The notes under the pieces: generated by a model
What the model was told of the DNA's origin: nothing
The model's database searches: none
Seen by the model: only the letters and a program-made list of their open reading frames with translations
Program-made: the position numbers and the translations under genes
Shown: positions 52,462 through 61,489 of the stretch, one piece after another
Position numbering within the stretch: the stretch's first letter is position 1
Layout of the letters: the number at the start of each line of letters is the position of its first letter
Assembly (NCBI RefSeq): GCF_000378605.1
Contig: NZ_KB905156.1
Location: forward strand, 973,209 to 1,037,208
Length of the DNA stretch: 64,000 nucleotides
Direction of reading: 5' to 3'
DNA from: Thioalkalivibrio sp. ALJ21
Lineage (GTDB): Bacteria; Pseudomonadota; Gammaproteobacteria; Ectothiorhodospirales; Ectothiorhodospiraceae

Positions 52462-55101
52462 ATGCGTGATGCGAGTCCCCAGGCGGTTTATCTGAGCGAT
52501 TACCAGCCGCCGGCGTTTGTGGTGGAGAGCCTGGAGTTGGACTTTGATCTGGCGGCGGCGACCACCGAGGTGACCACGCGCATGGCGGTACGGCGCAATC
52601 CGCAGGCGGCGGAGCCGAACGGGGCGCTGCGGCTCTACGGCGATGGCGTCGAGCTGGTGTCGCTGACCGTGGATGGGGCGCAGCCGGGCGAGGGCCTGCT
52701 GGAGCAGGATGCCGAGGGCCTGCTGCTGCACGGCTTGCCGGAGGCGGTGCGGCTCGAGATTGTCAGCCGCTGCCACCCGGAGCAGAACACCGCATTGGAA
52801 GGCCTGTACGCCTCCAGCGGCATGCTGTGTACCCAGTGCGAGCCGGAGGGCTTTCGCCGCATCACGTTCTTCCCCGATCGTCCGGATGTGCTGACCACCT
52901 ACCGCGTGCGCCTGGAAGCGGACCGGGCGCAGTACCCAGTGCTGCTGGCCAACGGCAACCGCGTGGAGGCCGGCGAGCTGGACGGCGGGCGCCACTACGC
53001 GGTGTGGGAGGACCCGTTCCCCAAGCCGTCGTACCTGTTTGCGCTGGTCGCCGGGGATCTGGCCTGCCAGCGCGACACCTTCACCACCATGTCCGGGCGC
53101 GAGGTCGCGCTGGAGCTGTTTGTGGAGGCGCACAACGCCGATCGCTGCGACCATGCGCTGGCCTCGCTGAAGCGCGCGATGCGCTATGACGAGGAGGCCT
53201 TCGGCCGCGAATACGATCTGGACGTGTACATGATCGTCGCGGTCGACGACTTCAACATGGGGGCGATGGAGAACAAGGGACTGAACCTGTTCAACGCCAA
53301 GTACGTGCTGGCCAGCCCCGACACCGCCACCGACAGCGACTTTGTTGCCATCGAGTCGGTGATCGCCCACGAGTACTTCCACAACTGGTCCGGCAACCGC
53401 GTGACCTGCCGCGACTGGTTCCAGCTGTCGCTCAAGGAAGGGCTCACGGTCTTCCGCGACCAGGAGTTCACCACCGACTGCACCCTGTTCGGCGTCAAGC
53501 GCATCGACGATGTCGCCATGCTGCGCGCCTTCCAGTTCCCGGAGGATGCCGGACCGCTCGCGCACCCGGTGCGCCCGGACCACTACGCCGAGATCAACAA
53601 CTTCTACACCCTGACCGTCTACGAGAAGGGCGCGGAGCTGATCCGCATGCTGCGCACCCTGATCGGGCGCGAGACCTTCCGTCGCGGGCTGGACCTATAC
53701 TTCGAGCGCTTCGACGGCCAGGCAGTGACCACCGACGACTTCGTCGCGGTGATGGCCGAGGCCAGCGGGCGCGATCTCTCCCGCTTCAAGCGCTGGTACA
53801 CCCAGGCCGGCACGCCGCATGTGACCGCAAGCACCGCGTTCGACGGTCCCGGCGGCCCGGCCCGCATCACGCTCGCGCAGGAGACCCCTGCGACCCCGGG
53901 GCAGGCGCACAAGGAGCCGGTGGTGATCCCGGTGCGCATGGCCTTCCTCGATGCCGACGGCCAGCGCATCCGCGCGCGTCGGGAAGGCGACGAAGCCGCG
54001 CGCGACGAATGGGTGCTGGAGCTGGACGCCGCCGAGCACACCTTCTGCTTCGAGGATCTGTCCGCCGAGCCTGTCGCGATCTCCTGGCTGCGCGGCTTCT
54101 CAGCCCCGGTGATCCTGAACGCCAACCAGGGCGTGGACGAACTGGCGCACCTGCTGGCGCATGACGATGATGCCTTCGCCCGCTGGGAGGCCGCGCAGAC
54201 CCTGTTCCGTCGCGCCATCCGCGCGCGTATCGAGCACGACGCCGCGGACTCCGCGCTGGAGGCCGCCACCGAACACGCCCTGCGTGCCCTGATCGAGGAC
54301 CCGGCGATCGAGCCCGTGTTGCTGGCGACCATCCTGCAGCTGCCGCCCACGCGCGAGCTGGCCGAGCTGTTCGAGCGCGTCGATCCGGTGCGCCTGCGCA
54401 TGGAGCGCGACGACCTGGAGAAGCGTCTTTATGCCCCGCTGGCGGGTGCGATGCAGCAGATCCAGCCGAAGCTGGACGATGTGGACAACGGGGCCTTCAC
54501 CGCCGAGGCGATGGGCCGGCGCCAGCTGCGCAACCGCCTGCTGGCGCTGCGCGTGGCCGCCGGCGACCAGGCCGCGGTACCCGAGGCCCTGGCGCAGTAC
54601 CAGAAGGCGCGCAGCATGACCATGCGCATGGGTGCGCTGAACGCGGTGAACGAGCTGGATCACGAGGCCCGCGAGGTGCTGCTGACGGACTTCGAGCAGC
54701 GCTACCGCGACGACCCGCTGGTGCTGGACAAGTACTTCGGCCTGCAGGCCGGCAGTCAGGTCCCGGGTGGCTTCGAGCGCCTGGAGGCGCTGCTGGAGCA
54801 CCCCGGGTTCCGCTGGACCAACCCGAACCGGGTGCGCGCGGTGCTGGGGCCGTTCATGGCGCGCAATGAACGTCACTTCCACCAGGAAGACGGCGAGGGC
54901 TATCGCCGCATGGGCGGCTTCGTCGAGAAGCTGGACGCGATGAACCCGCAGACCGCCGCGCGCCTGGCCCAGCCGCTGACGCGCTGGCAAAAGGTGGACA
55001 GCGTTCGCGGCGAGCAGATGCGCGCGGAACTCGAGCGCCTCGCCGCGCTCGAACTGTCGCGCGACCTGCGCGACGTGATCGAGCGCGCGCTGGCGGAGTA
55101 G
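52462..55101 (+). CDS. pepN: Aminopeptidase N
   Basis: 879 residues from ATG 52462 with GGGAG upstream. M1-family zinc motif HEYFHNW starts at H303, with the second Glu about 19 residues later (LKEGLTVF); the exopeptidase GAMEN motif is in NMGAMENKGLN at about 269. The C-terminal helical DUF3458-type regions are complete. Removes N-terminal amino acids from peptides in the cytoplasm. The family length of about 870-890 is met. Confidence 0.97.
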   Translation: MRDASPQAVYLSDYQPPAFVVESLELDFDLAAATTEVTTRMAVRRNPQAAEPNGALRLYGDGVELVSLTVDGAQPGEGLLEQDAEGLLLHGLPEAVRLEIVSRCHPEQNTALEGLYASSGMLCTQCEPEGFRRITFFPDRPDVLTTYRVRLEADRAQYPVLLANGNRVEAGELDGGRHYAVWEDPFPKPSYLFALVAGDLACQRDTFTTMSGREVALELFVEAHNADRCDHALASLKRAMRYDEEAFGREYDLDVYMIVAVDDFNMGAMENKGLNLFNAKYVLASPDTATDSDFVAIESVIAHEYFHNWSGNRVTCRDWFQLSLKEGLTVFRDQEFTTDCTLFGVKRIDDVAMLRAFQFPEDAGPLAHPVRPDHYAEINNFYTLTVYEKGAELIRMLRTLIGRETFRRGLDLYFERFDGQAVTTDDFVAVMAEASGRDLSRFKRWYTQAGTPHVTASTAFDGPGGPARITLAQETPATPGQAHKEPVVIPVRMAFLDADGQRIRARREGDEAARDEWVLELDAAEHTFCFEDLSAEPVAISWLRGFSAPVILNANQGVDELAHLLAHDDDAFARWEAAQTLFRRAIRARIEHDAADSALEAATEHALRALIEDPAIEPVLLATILQLPPTRELAELFERVDPVRLRMERDDLEKRLYAPLAGAMQQIQPKLDDVDNGAFTAEAMGRRQLRNRLLALRVAAGDQAAVPEALAQYQKARSMTMRMGALNAVNELDHEAREVLLTDFEQRYRDDPLVLDKYFGLQAGSQVPGGFERLEALLEHPGFRWTNPNRVRAVLGPFMARNERHFHQEDGEGYRRMGGFVEKLDAMNPQTAARLAQPLTRWQKVDSVRGEQMRAELERLAALELSRDLRDVIERALAE

Positions 55102-55140
55102 GCGGCGACTCTCTCGCCGATGAGGCGACGGGAATGTGTG

Positions 55141-55219
55141 TGTGGGAGCGTGCCTGCACGCGAATGCTCCTGCCCGCGTCCGGCTTTGACGGGGCTTCGC
55201 GTGCAAGCACGCTCCCACA
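55141..55219. repeat. REP-like inverted pair (BIME-like)
   Basis: The left arm TGTGGGAGCGTGCCTGCACG (55141-55160) extended to CGA is inverted at 55197-55219 with 22 of 23 positions matching. The form resembles the Pseudomonas REP sequence TGTGGGAGC-x-GCTTGC. It lies between the pepN stop and the copper cluster, where it can form a strong stem-loop in RNA. Confidence 0.75.
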
Positions 55220-55303
55220 GGGGGTGCGCTGAGGCCTGCGGGTTGTGGTAGCGTATCGCCCGGTTACTGGGCTGCTGCCTCCTGAGATGAGGGTTTGGCC
55301 GAC

Positions 55304-55777
55304 GTGAAACGGGTCTTCCATCGACTGCTGTGCTGGATGCTGGTGCTGGCGATCGCCGGCCTGCCGGCGCTTGCGGCTGTCGCGAGTGAGGAAGGCGGTC
55401 ACGCCGGGCATGCGATGCACGGGGCCCAGTCAAAGGGCGACCAGCCTGCGGATCACGCGGCCCATGATCACTCACATGATCACGCGCACGGCGACCACCA
55501 TGATCACCATGCGCAGGACGATCACGCCGATACTCGGCATGGCGGCGACCACGCCCATGAAGCATCCGATTCCTCTGACGCCAGCGGGGTGATCGTGCAC
55601 GTGGATTGCGTGGACGCGGCCTGTCTGGCGAGCTGCTCGGCCTGCAGCCACTGCCAGGGCATGCCGTCCATCACCAGTATGCACCTGCTGGCCCCGGTGA
55701 CGCAGGCCATTACGCTGTATTCCTTCCAGAGCGGTCCGCCTGCGGCCGCGTTATACCGACCCCCGATCCTCTCCTGA
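55304..55777 (+). CDS. His-rich secreted small protein, CopL/DUF2946-like
   Basis: 157 residues from GTG 55304, placed 10 bases after TGAGGG; a TTG at 55295 is less suitable. A signal peptide (MKRVFHRLLCWMLVLAIAGLPALAAVAS) is followed by a stretch of about 60 residues dense in His, Asp and Gly, then four closely spaced cysteines (CVDAACLASCSAC) and a C-terminal RPPI ending typical of CopL/DUF2946-like proteins. Predicted to bind copper or another soft metal in the periplasm. It heads the copper cluster. Confidence 0.78.
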   Translation: MKRVFHRLLCWMLVLAIAGLPALAAVASEEGGHAGHAMHGAQSKGDQPADHAAHDHSHDHAHGDHHDHHAQDDHADTRHGGDHAHEASDSSDASGVIVHVDCVDAACLASCSACSHCQGMPSITSMHLLAPVTQAITLYSFQSGPPAAALYRPPILS

Positions 55778-55908
55778 TCTGACTGTACCGGCCCGAGCGC
55801 CGGGGCTGTCCGTATGCCCGGGTTCCACCCGGTGGTGGCGGATGGCAAGGCCGTGTCGCGCGTTCGCGCGGGATGCGGAATCGAAGTCCGATCAAGGAGA
55901 TTTTCACG

Positions 55909-57453
55909 ATGCGAGCAACCCGATTGCTGCTCCCCGTCGTTTCGGTGCTGTTCCTCGCCGGTTGCGCGGTCACCGCGCCCGAGCTGGACCGCTCCGAACT
56001 GGCGGAGGACATCTCGGTGCAGGGGATCGACCTGCCCGAGTCGGAGATGCCCCGCCCCTCTGGCGAGCTGACGCTCGAGGAGGCCATTCATCAGGCCCTG
56101 TGGCGCAACCCGCGCATGCAGCAGGCCTACGCCAAGCTGGATCTGACGGCCGCCGATGTGGTCGAAGCCGCCCAGTTTTCCAATCCCACCCTGTCGCTGT
56201 CGGTGATGCGCCCCGAGGGCGGTGGCGGCAACGAGACGGGGGTCGGCCTGGCCTGGGGGGTCTCCGGCCTGCTGATGCGCAGTGCCCGTCAGGACATTGC
56301 CGAATCCCACTGGGAGTCCACCCGTCTGCAGCTGGCCGAAGGCATGGTGGCCCTGGCCTCGGACACCGAGCGTGCCTGGTATGACGCGGTGGCCGCGCGC
56401 CAGCGGGCCCAGGTGCAGGCGCTGGAGACCCGTGCGGCGGATCTCGGGTCGCTACTGGGCGAGCGCTTTTTTGACGCCGGCAATATTACCGACCTGAAGC
56501 GTGCCCAGTTGAACATTCGTGCCGCCGAAGCACGTCTGAAACTCGAGGATGCGCGTCAGCGCGAGCGTGAGACCCGGCTGCGCCTGGCTCACCTGATGGG
56601 CCTGCCCGGCGAGGTCGACGACTGGGAGGTCCCCGGCAAGCTGCCGCTGCCGCTGGCCGGTGTGGACGATCGCGATGCCCTGGTCGAGCAGGCGCTGGAG
56701 CAGCGTCTGGATCTGCGGGCCCTGGATCACGCCCTGGAGGGGCTCACCGAGGGTGTGGCTCTGGTGCGGCGCTATCGCTGGCTGGGGGATATCGAGCCCG
56801 GTATCGAGTTCGAACGCGAGACGGACGGCACTCGCCTGTGGGGCGGTGGCATCTCCTTCACCCTGCCGATCTTCAACCAGAACCAGGCCGGCATCGCGCG
56901 GGCCGAGGCGCGGCTGGAGGACGGCGAGGCCCGCCGGGCCCGGCTGGAGCAGGCGGTGACCGCCGATGTCCACCAGCACTTCGTGCGGCTGGCCCATCAC
57001 CGGGACAAGTTCGGCACGAAACGCTACGAACTGCTCCCTGCCCGCGAAATCGAGCTGGAGCGCATGCAGGAGCGCGTGAACTTCATGTTCGACGATGTCT
57101 TCGACCTGCTGGTGACCAAGCAGGAGGAGCTGGCCGACTGGCAGCGCGCGGTGGCCGCGCTGGGCGAGTACTGGCGGGCCCGGGTCGACCTGGCCTTCAC
57201 CGTGGCCGGCGAGCTGCCGGGCGGGGCGCCGGGTGACGAGGGCTATCTTGAAACCGACGCACTCGAGCATGACCCGTCCGCGATGGATCACGGGGACCAC
57301 GGCGGTCACGGCGGTCACGGAGACCACGGAGACCACGGGGATCACGGGGATCACGGGGATCACGGGGATCACGGGGATCACGGGGATCACGGGGATCATG
57401 ACCATGGCGATCACGGTGACCACGGCGACGACGGTCACGGAGGGCATCACTGA
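55909..57453 (+). CDS. TolC-family outer-membrane efflux lipoprotein with His-rich tail
   Basis: 514 residues from ATG 55909 (AAGGAG nearby). Lipobox FLAGC (Cys19) marks an outer-membrane lipoprotein. Two OEP repeats follow, with long coiled-coil helices: GELTLEEAIHQALWRNP at about 62 and the second unit from about 255. The last 60 or so residues are an HGD/HGG-type tail rich in His, Gly and Asp, encoded partly by a 9-bp tandem repeat. This resembles CusC-like heavy-metal efflux proteins, but no RND pump is adjacent. Stop overlaps the oxidase start. Confidence 0.87.
   Translation: MRATRLLLPVVSVLFLAGCAVTAPELDRSELAEDISVQGIDLPESEMPRPSGELTLEEAIHQALWRNPRMQQAYAKLDLTAADVVEAAQFSNPTLSLSVMRPEGGGGNETGVGLAWGVSGLLMRSARQDIAESHWESTRLQLAEGMVALASDTERAWYDAVAARQRAQVQALETRAADLGSLLGERFFDAGNITDLKRAQLNIRAAEARLKLEDARQRERETRLRLAHLMGLPGEVDDWEVPGKLPLPLAGVDDRDALVEQALEQRLDLRALDHALEGLTEGVALVRRYRWLGDIEPGIEFERETDGTRLWGGGISFTLPIFNQNQAGIARAEARLEDGEARRARLEQAVTADVHQHFVRLAHHRDKFGTKRYELLPAREIELERMQERVNFMFDDVFDLLVTKQEELADWQRAVAALGEYWRARVDLAFTVAGELPGGAPGDEGYLETDALEHDPSAMDHGDHGGHGGHGDHGDHGDHGDHGDHGDHGDHGDHGDHDHGDHGDHGDDGHGGHH
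57337..57399 (+). repeat. Tandem 9-bp repeat GGGGATCAC (seven units) in the OEP gene
   Basis: Six perfect GGGGATCAC units and one with a final T stand head to tail; each adds His-Gly-Asp to the tail. They preserve the reading frame whatever the unit number. Confidence 0.9.
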
Positions 57454-58877
57454 TGAAACGGCGTAACTTCCTGCTGGCCGCCGGCGCGGCAATGTTGCCG
57501 GCAACTACCCTGACCCGGGTAATGGCCGAAACGGGTCACGAGCACCACAACGAGGGCGAAACCACGCCCGGCGAACGCACCGAGCAGGGCTACATGCCGG
57601 TGCACACGCCGAACGGCTGGACCCTTCCGTACGAGATGAACAACGGCGTGAAGGAGTTTCACCTGGTCGCCGAGGAGATCGAGCACGAGTTCGCGCCCGG
57701 TTCGGTGGCCAGGTGCTGGGGCTACAACGGCACCACCCCGGGACCGACCATCGAGGCGGTGGAGGGCGACAAGGTTCGCATCTACGTGACCAACCGCCTG
57801 CCGGAATACACCTCGGTGCACTGGCACGGCATCCATCTGCCTTCCGGCATGGACGGTGTGAAGGGCGTGACCCAGCCGCCGATCCACCCGGGCGAGACCT
57901 TCGTCTACGAGTTCGAGTTGAACCAGCACGGCACGCACATGTACCACCCGCATGCCGACGAGATGGTGCAGATGGCGATGGGGATGATGGGGATGTTCAT
58001 CATCCACCCGAAGGACGGCGAGATCGAGCCGGTGGATCGCGACTACGCGATCCTGCTGCACAACTGGGCCCTGCATCCCGGTACCCGCACGCCCGATCCG
58101 TCGATCATGGTCGATTTCGACTTGTGGTCGATGAACTCCAAGGTGTTCCCGGCCATTGATTCACTGGTGGCGAGAACCGGGGAACGCGTGCGTATCCGCA
58201 TGGGCAACCTGTCGATGTGGAACCACCCGATGCATGTGCATGGGGTGTCGTTCGAGGTCACCGGCTCCGATGGCGGGCGTTGGCCGCGCGAACAGTGGCG
58301 CAAGGAGACCACCGAGATCGTCGCGGTCGGCCAGACCCGCGATATCGAGTTCGTCGCACCACCTGGTGACTGGGCGTTCCACTGCCACATGACGCATCAC
58401 ACCATGAACCCGATGGGGCACGGCATCGCCAACACCCTGGGCGTGGATCAGTCCGGTCTCGAGGAGGAGATCCGTACGCTGCTGCCCGGCTATATGGCCA
58501 TGGGCGAACACGGCATGGCGGATCACCAGGACCACACCGATGGTGGCCACATGCGCGGGCCCGAGAATACCCTGCCGATGGGCATGGGCCAGGGGCCGTT
58601 CGGCAACATCGGCATGGGTGGCATGTTCACCCTGATCAAGGTGCGCGATGACCAGGAGCCCGGGGACTTCAGCGATCCCGGCTGGTACTGGCACCCGGAC
58701 GGGGAGGTGGCCCGCCGCGTGAGCAGTGATCCTGATTTCGGCAGTCCGGTGCGCCGCGGCAAGGTCGCGGGGGCGGATTCCGACGGGCTCCCGACCCCCA
58801 GCCGCGATGCCCATGGCGGGCACGGAGGCCGCGGGGGGCATGGAGGACACAATGGCCACGGAGGCCACAACCACTGA
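57453..58877 (+). CDS. Tat-exported multicopper oxidase
   Basis: 474 residues. The Tat signal is KRRNFLL at residues 2-8. Copper ligands: HWHG (123-126), YHPH (164-167), HPMHVH (258-263) and HCHMTHHTMNPM (310-321) with the axial Met. Only two cupredoxin modules are visible, about 50-190 and 205-330, followed by a Met/His-rich extension and a His/Gly tail (GGHGGHNGHGGHNH). It probably oxidises Cu(I) or a phenolic substrate. ATG is inside the preceding TGA (TGATG), so it is coupled to the efflux gene. Confidence 0.87.
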   Translation: MKRRNFLLAAGAAMLPATTLTRVMAETGHEHHNEGETTPGERTEQGYMPVHTPNGWTLPYEMNNGVKEFHLVAEEIEHEFAPGSVARCWGYNGTTPGPTIEAVEGDKVRIYVTNRLPEYTSVHWHGIHLPSGMDGVKGVTQPPIHPGETFVYEFELNQHGTHMYHPHADEMVQMAMGMMGMFIIHPKDGEIEPVDRDYAILLHNWALHPGTRTPDPSIMVDFDLWSMNSKVFPAIDSLVARTGERVRIRMGNLSMWNHPMHVHGVSFEVTGSDGGRWPREQWRKETTEIVAVGQTRDIEFVAPPGDWAFHCHMTHHTMNPMGHGIANTLGVDQSGLEEEIRTLLPGYMAMGEHGMADHQDHTDGGHMRGPENTLPMGMGQGPFGNIGMGGMFTLIKVRDDQEPGDFSDPGWYWHPDGEVARRVSSDPDFGSPVRRGKVAGADSDGLPTPSRDAHGGHGGRGGHGGHNGHGGHNH

Positions 58878-58881
58878 GCTT

Positions 58882-58939
58882 CCACCGGCGCGGGTGCCAG
58901 GGCCACCGCAAGGTGGTCCCGGTGGCCTACGGCCGGTGG
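58882..58939. promoter_or_regulatory. Nested inverted repeat in the oxidase-copC spacer
   Basis: CCACCGGC (58882-58889) pairs with GCCGGTGG (58932-58939), and inside it GGCCACCG (58901-58908) pairs with CGGTGGCC (58920-58927). The 102-base gap to copC has no gene. It could be a processing or partial-termination stem. Confidence 0.5.
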
Positions 58940-58979
58940 GCTGTGACACGACTGCACTTAAGAAAGAGGAAACTCAATC

Positions 58980-59348
58980 ATGATAACGATTCGTACCCGC
59001 AATACCCTGCGTTCGGCCCTTGCGGCCCTGCTGCTGGCGTTCGCCAGCCCCCTGCTGGCCCACGAAGGCGAGATGGGGCATGTCCCGGAGGACGGTTCCA
59101 CGGTGCAGGGCACCCCGGAGGAGATCGGGATTCACTTCGATGGTGCGATGCGCATTACCCAGTTCGACGTGATCGGCCCGCGTGGCCGGGTCTCCCTGGA
59201 AGACCAGCCCGGCAATGACCCGACCGAGGAATACCATGTGCGCCCGGCCGGCGACCTGGAACCGGGGCGTTACGAGGTGCGCTGGCGTGGCCTGGCTCGT
59301 GACGGCCACATGATGTCCGGGACCTTCCGCTTTACGGTGGAGGACTGA
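58980..59348 (+). CDS. copC: Periplasmic copper-binding protein CopC
   Basis: 122 residues with a signal peptide ending ASPLLA so that the mature chain starts with His28, the typical N-terminal copper-ligand His. The CopC beta-barrel is seen in HEGEMGHVPEDGST, the PAGDLEPGRYEVRWR block and DGHMMSGTFRFTV. It carries copper to CopD for import. RBS GAGGAAA. 3 bases before copD. Confidence 0.88.
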   Translation: MITIRTRNTLRSALAALLLAFASPLLAHEGEMGHVPEDGSTVQGTPEEIGIHFDGAMRITQFDVIGPRGRVSLEDQPGNDPTEEYHVRPAGDLEPGRYEVRWRGLARDGHMMSGTFRFTVED

Positions 59349-59351
59349 GCC

Positions 59352-60260
59352 GTGGCCTGGCTGTCCGCGCTTGCCGGTGTGGATGCCTGGACGGTCGCCA
59401 TGATCGTGGTGGCGGCCGGCTTCTATGCCGGTGCCTTGCTGGCGGCCGGGGCGGTGCTGTTTCGCCTGGCGTTTCCGGATCTGCCTGATCCGGAACGTCG
59501 GGCGGCCAGCCGCACGGGTGCGATCTCGGCCTGGGTCGCGATCGTGCTGGCCCTGATCGAGTGGCCGTTGCAGGCCGGGTATCTCGGGGGCGGCAATGGT
59601 GCCGCCGCAGTCGATCCGATGCTGCTCGGCGTCGTATTCGAGGGCGCGCAGGGGACTCAGCTGATCCTGGCCGTGAGCGGTTTGCTGCTGGTGCAGGCGA
59701 TCCTGCTGGATGCCCGACGCCTGCCGGGGCTCGGGCATGGTCTGAGTCTCGGAGGCGTGTTGCTGGTCATGCTTGCCTTCGTGCAGGTCGGGCACACGGT
59801 CGACGAACCCCGTTGGTTGCTGGGCGGGCTGCTGGTGCTCCACCTGCTGGCGGCGGCCTTCTGGGTTGGGTCGTTGTGGCCGCTGTATCGCCTGGCGGGG
59901 CGCCCACCTGGCGGAGCGGATGCCGTACGTATCCTGGATCGCTTTGGTCGGGTGGCGGTGTTCGGTGTCGGCCTGCTGGTGCTCGCCGGTGTTGTGCTGG
60001 CTGCGCTGCTGCTCGGCGGTGTCACACCTTTGCTCACGACCGGTTACGGGCAGTTCCTGATCGGCAAGGTGCTGATTGTGGCCCTGCTCCTGCTACTGGC
60101 GGCATCCAACAAATGGCGCCTGGTACCGGCTTTCGAGCGGGGCGAACCCCGGGCCCCGCAGCGGCTGCGGCGCAGCATTGGGTTGGAGATCGGGCTGGTG
60201 GGGCTGGTGTTTCTGGTCACGGCCGTACTGACCACGGTCAGTTCCCCGGCCAACGGGTAG
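59352..60260 (+). CDS. copD: Copper resistance membrane protein CopD
   Basis: 302 residues from GTG 59352. Eight or so membrane helices with the conserved His in VGHTVDEP and in LHLLAAAFWVGS, a CopD signature. It takes copper from CopC through the inner membrane. It ends the copper cluster; a perfect palindrome follows. Confidence 0.88.
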   Translation: MAWLSALAGVDAWTVAMIVVAAGFYAGALLAAGAVLFRLAFPDLPDPERRAASRTGAISAWVAIVLALIEWPLQAGYLGGGNGAAAVDPMLLGVVFEGAQGTQLILAVSGLLLVQAILLDARRLPGLGHGLSLGGVLLVMLAFVQVGHTVDEPRWLLGGLLVLHLLAAAFWVGSLWPLYRLAGRPPGGADAVRILDRFGRVAVFGVGLLVLAGVVLAALLLGGVTPLLTTGYGQFLIGKVLIVALLLLLAASNKWRLVPAFERGEPRAPQRLRRSIGLEIGLVGLVFLVTAVLTTVSSPANG

Positions 60261-60267
60261 AGAAAGG

Positions 60268-60295
60268 GGCACCTCCCGGATATCCGGGAGGTGCC
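60268..60295. terminator. Perfect 28-bp palindrome, bidirectional terminator candidate
   Basis: GGCACCTCCCGGAT is followed directly by its own reverse complement (60268-60295). It lies 8 bases after the copD stop and 9 before the degS-like stop, so it can end transcription on both sides. On the minus strand CCCCTTTCTCT follows, a mildly U-rich tract. Confidence 0.72.
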
Positions 60296-60303
60296 ATTGG
60301 GTA

Positions 60304-61422
60304 TCAGATCGGGCGCTGGGCGACAGTCGCCTCGAGTTCGACTTCCTCGCCGTCGCGCAGGAGCTTGATCGACAGGTCGGCGCCTGGATCGGTTCGTGCA
60401 ATGACATTCAGGGCTTCGCGCGGGCTGTTGACCGCGTCGCCATTGAGATGGGTGATCACGTCGCCGATCTCGATGCCTGCCTCCTGGGCGGGGCCGTCCC
60501 GCAGGATGCCGGCGACCAGCACTCCGCGTGGGGCATCCAGCCCGAAGGAATCAGCCAGTTCGCGGTTCATCGCCTGGACCTCGATCCCCAGCCATCCGCG
60601 GGCGACATAGCCTTGTTCGATGATCTCGGTCATCACGTCACGGGCGAGGTCCACCGGGATCGCGAAGCCGATGCCATGGGACCCCCCGGAGCGCGAGAAG
60701 ATCGCGGTATTGATGCCGATGACTTCACCTTTGGCATTGATCAGCGCGCCACCGGAGTTGCCGGGATTGATCGCCGCGTCGGTCTGGATAAAGTCCTCGA
60801 AGGTGTTAATCCCGAGCTGGTTGCGCCCGGTGGCGGAGACGATCCCCTGGGTCACGGTCTGCCCGACACCGAAGGGGTTGCCGATCGCGAGTACGACGTC
60901 GCCGACGCGCAGGTCGCGGGAGTGGCCAACCGTGGCCACTGCCACCTCGTCGGTGCGGATGCGCAGGACGGCGAGGTCGGTATCGGGGTCGATGCCGATG
61001 ATCTCGGCCGGATGGGCGTCGCCATTGGGCAGGACCACGGCGATCGCGTCGGCCTCCTCGATCACGTGGTGATTGGTCAGGATATGGCCTCGATCGGTCA
61101 TGATTACGCCGGAGCCCAGGCTGGCCTGCTCGGTGTCGCCCGGGGGCATGGGCTGGCCAAAGAACTCGTGCAGGTCGAGGATGCCGGGGGTGTCGAGCAC
61201 GCGCGAGGTCATGATGTTGACCACGGCCGGCGCGGCCCGCTCGACCCCGTCGGCATAGCTGACCGCGGCCCCGTTGGTTGTGGAGAGCGGGGTGGCGACT
61301 TGCAGCTCCGCCTGCTCGGCCCGATCGCGGTCGAGCACATGCGGAAAGAACACGGCGACGACCACGGCGATCGCCACGCCGGTCAGGGCGGCTTGCAGCA
61401 GGAAACGCGAGAAATTCACCAT
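60304..61422 (-). CDS. DegS/AlgW-type periplasmic serine protease
   Basis: 372 residues from ATG 61422. An N-terminal membrane anchor at about 8-30, then a trypsin-like domain with H119 (LTNHHVIE), D149 (DTDLAVLRI) and S223 (GNSGGAL), and one PDZ domain (about 275-365). One PDZ and a membrane anchor fit DegS/AlgW, the sensor protease cutting anti-sigma-E, rather than DegP. The stop is convergent with copD; the 5' end is divergent from the Nif3-like gene. No sigma-E gene in view. Confidence 0.9.
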   Translation of the reverse strand: MVNFSRFLLQAALTGVAIAVVVAVFFPHVLDRDRAEQAELQVATPLSTTNGAAVSYADGVERAAPAVVNIMTSRVLDTPGILDLHEFFGQPMPPGDTEQASLGSGVIMTDRGHILTNHHVIEEADAIAVVLPNGDAHPAEIIGIDPDTDLAVLRIRTDEVAVATVGHSRDLRVGDVVLAIGNPFGVGQTVTQGIVSATGRNQLGINTFEDFIQTDAAINPGNSGGALINAKGEVIGINTAIFSRSGGSHGIGFAIPVDLARDVMTEIIEQGYVARGWLGIEVQAMNRELADSFGLDAPRGVLVAGILRDGPAQEAGIEIGDVITHLNGDAVNSPREALNVIARTDPGADLSIKLLRDGEEVELEATVAQRPI

Positions 61423-61489
61423 ATAGGGAATATACCGAAATGGGATGGGCTGCACAGCCGCCGATCCCGGTCCAGCCGGAGAACCGATC

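Noticed and set aside
57293-57450. Possible CRISPR-like array in the HGD-coding stretch
   Set aside because: The repeats are 9 bp, contiguous and in frame, without spacers.
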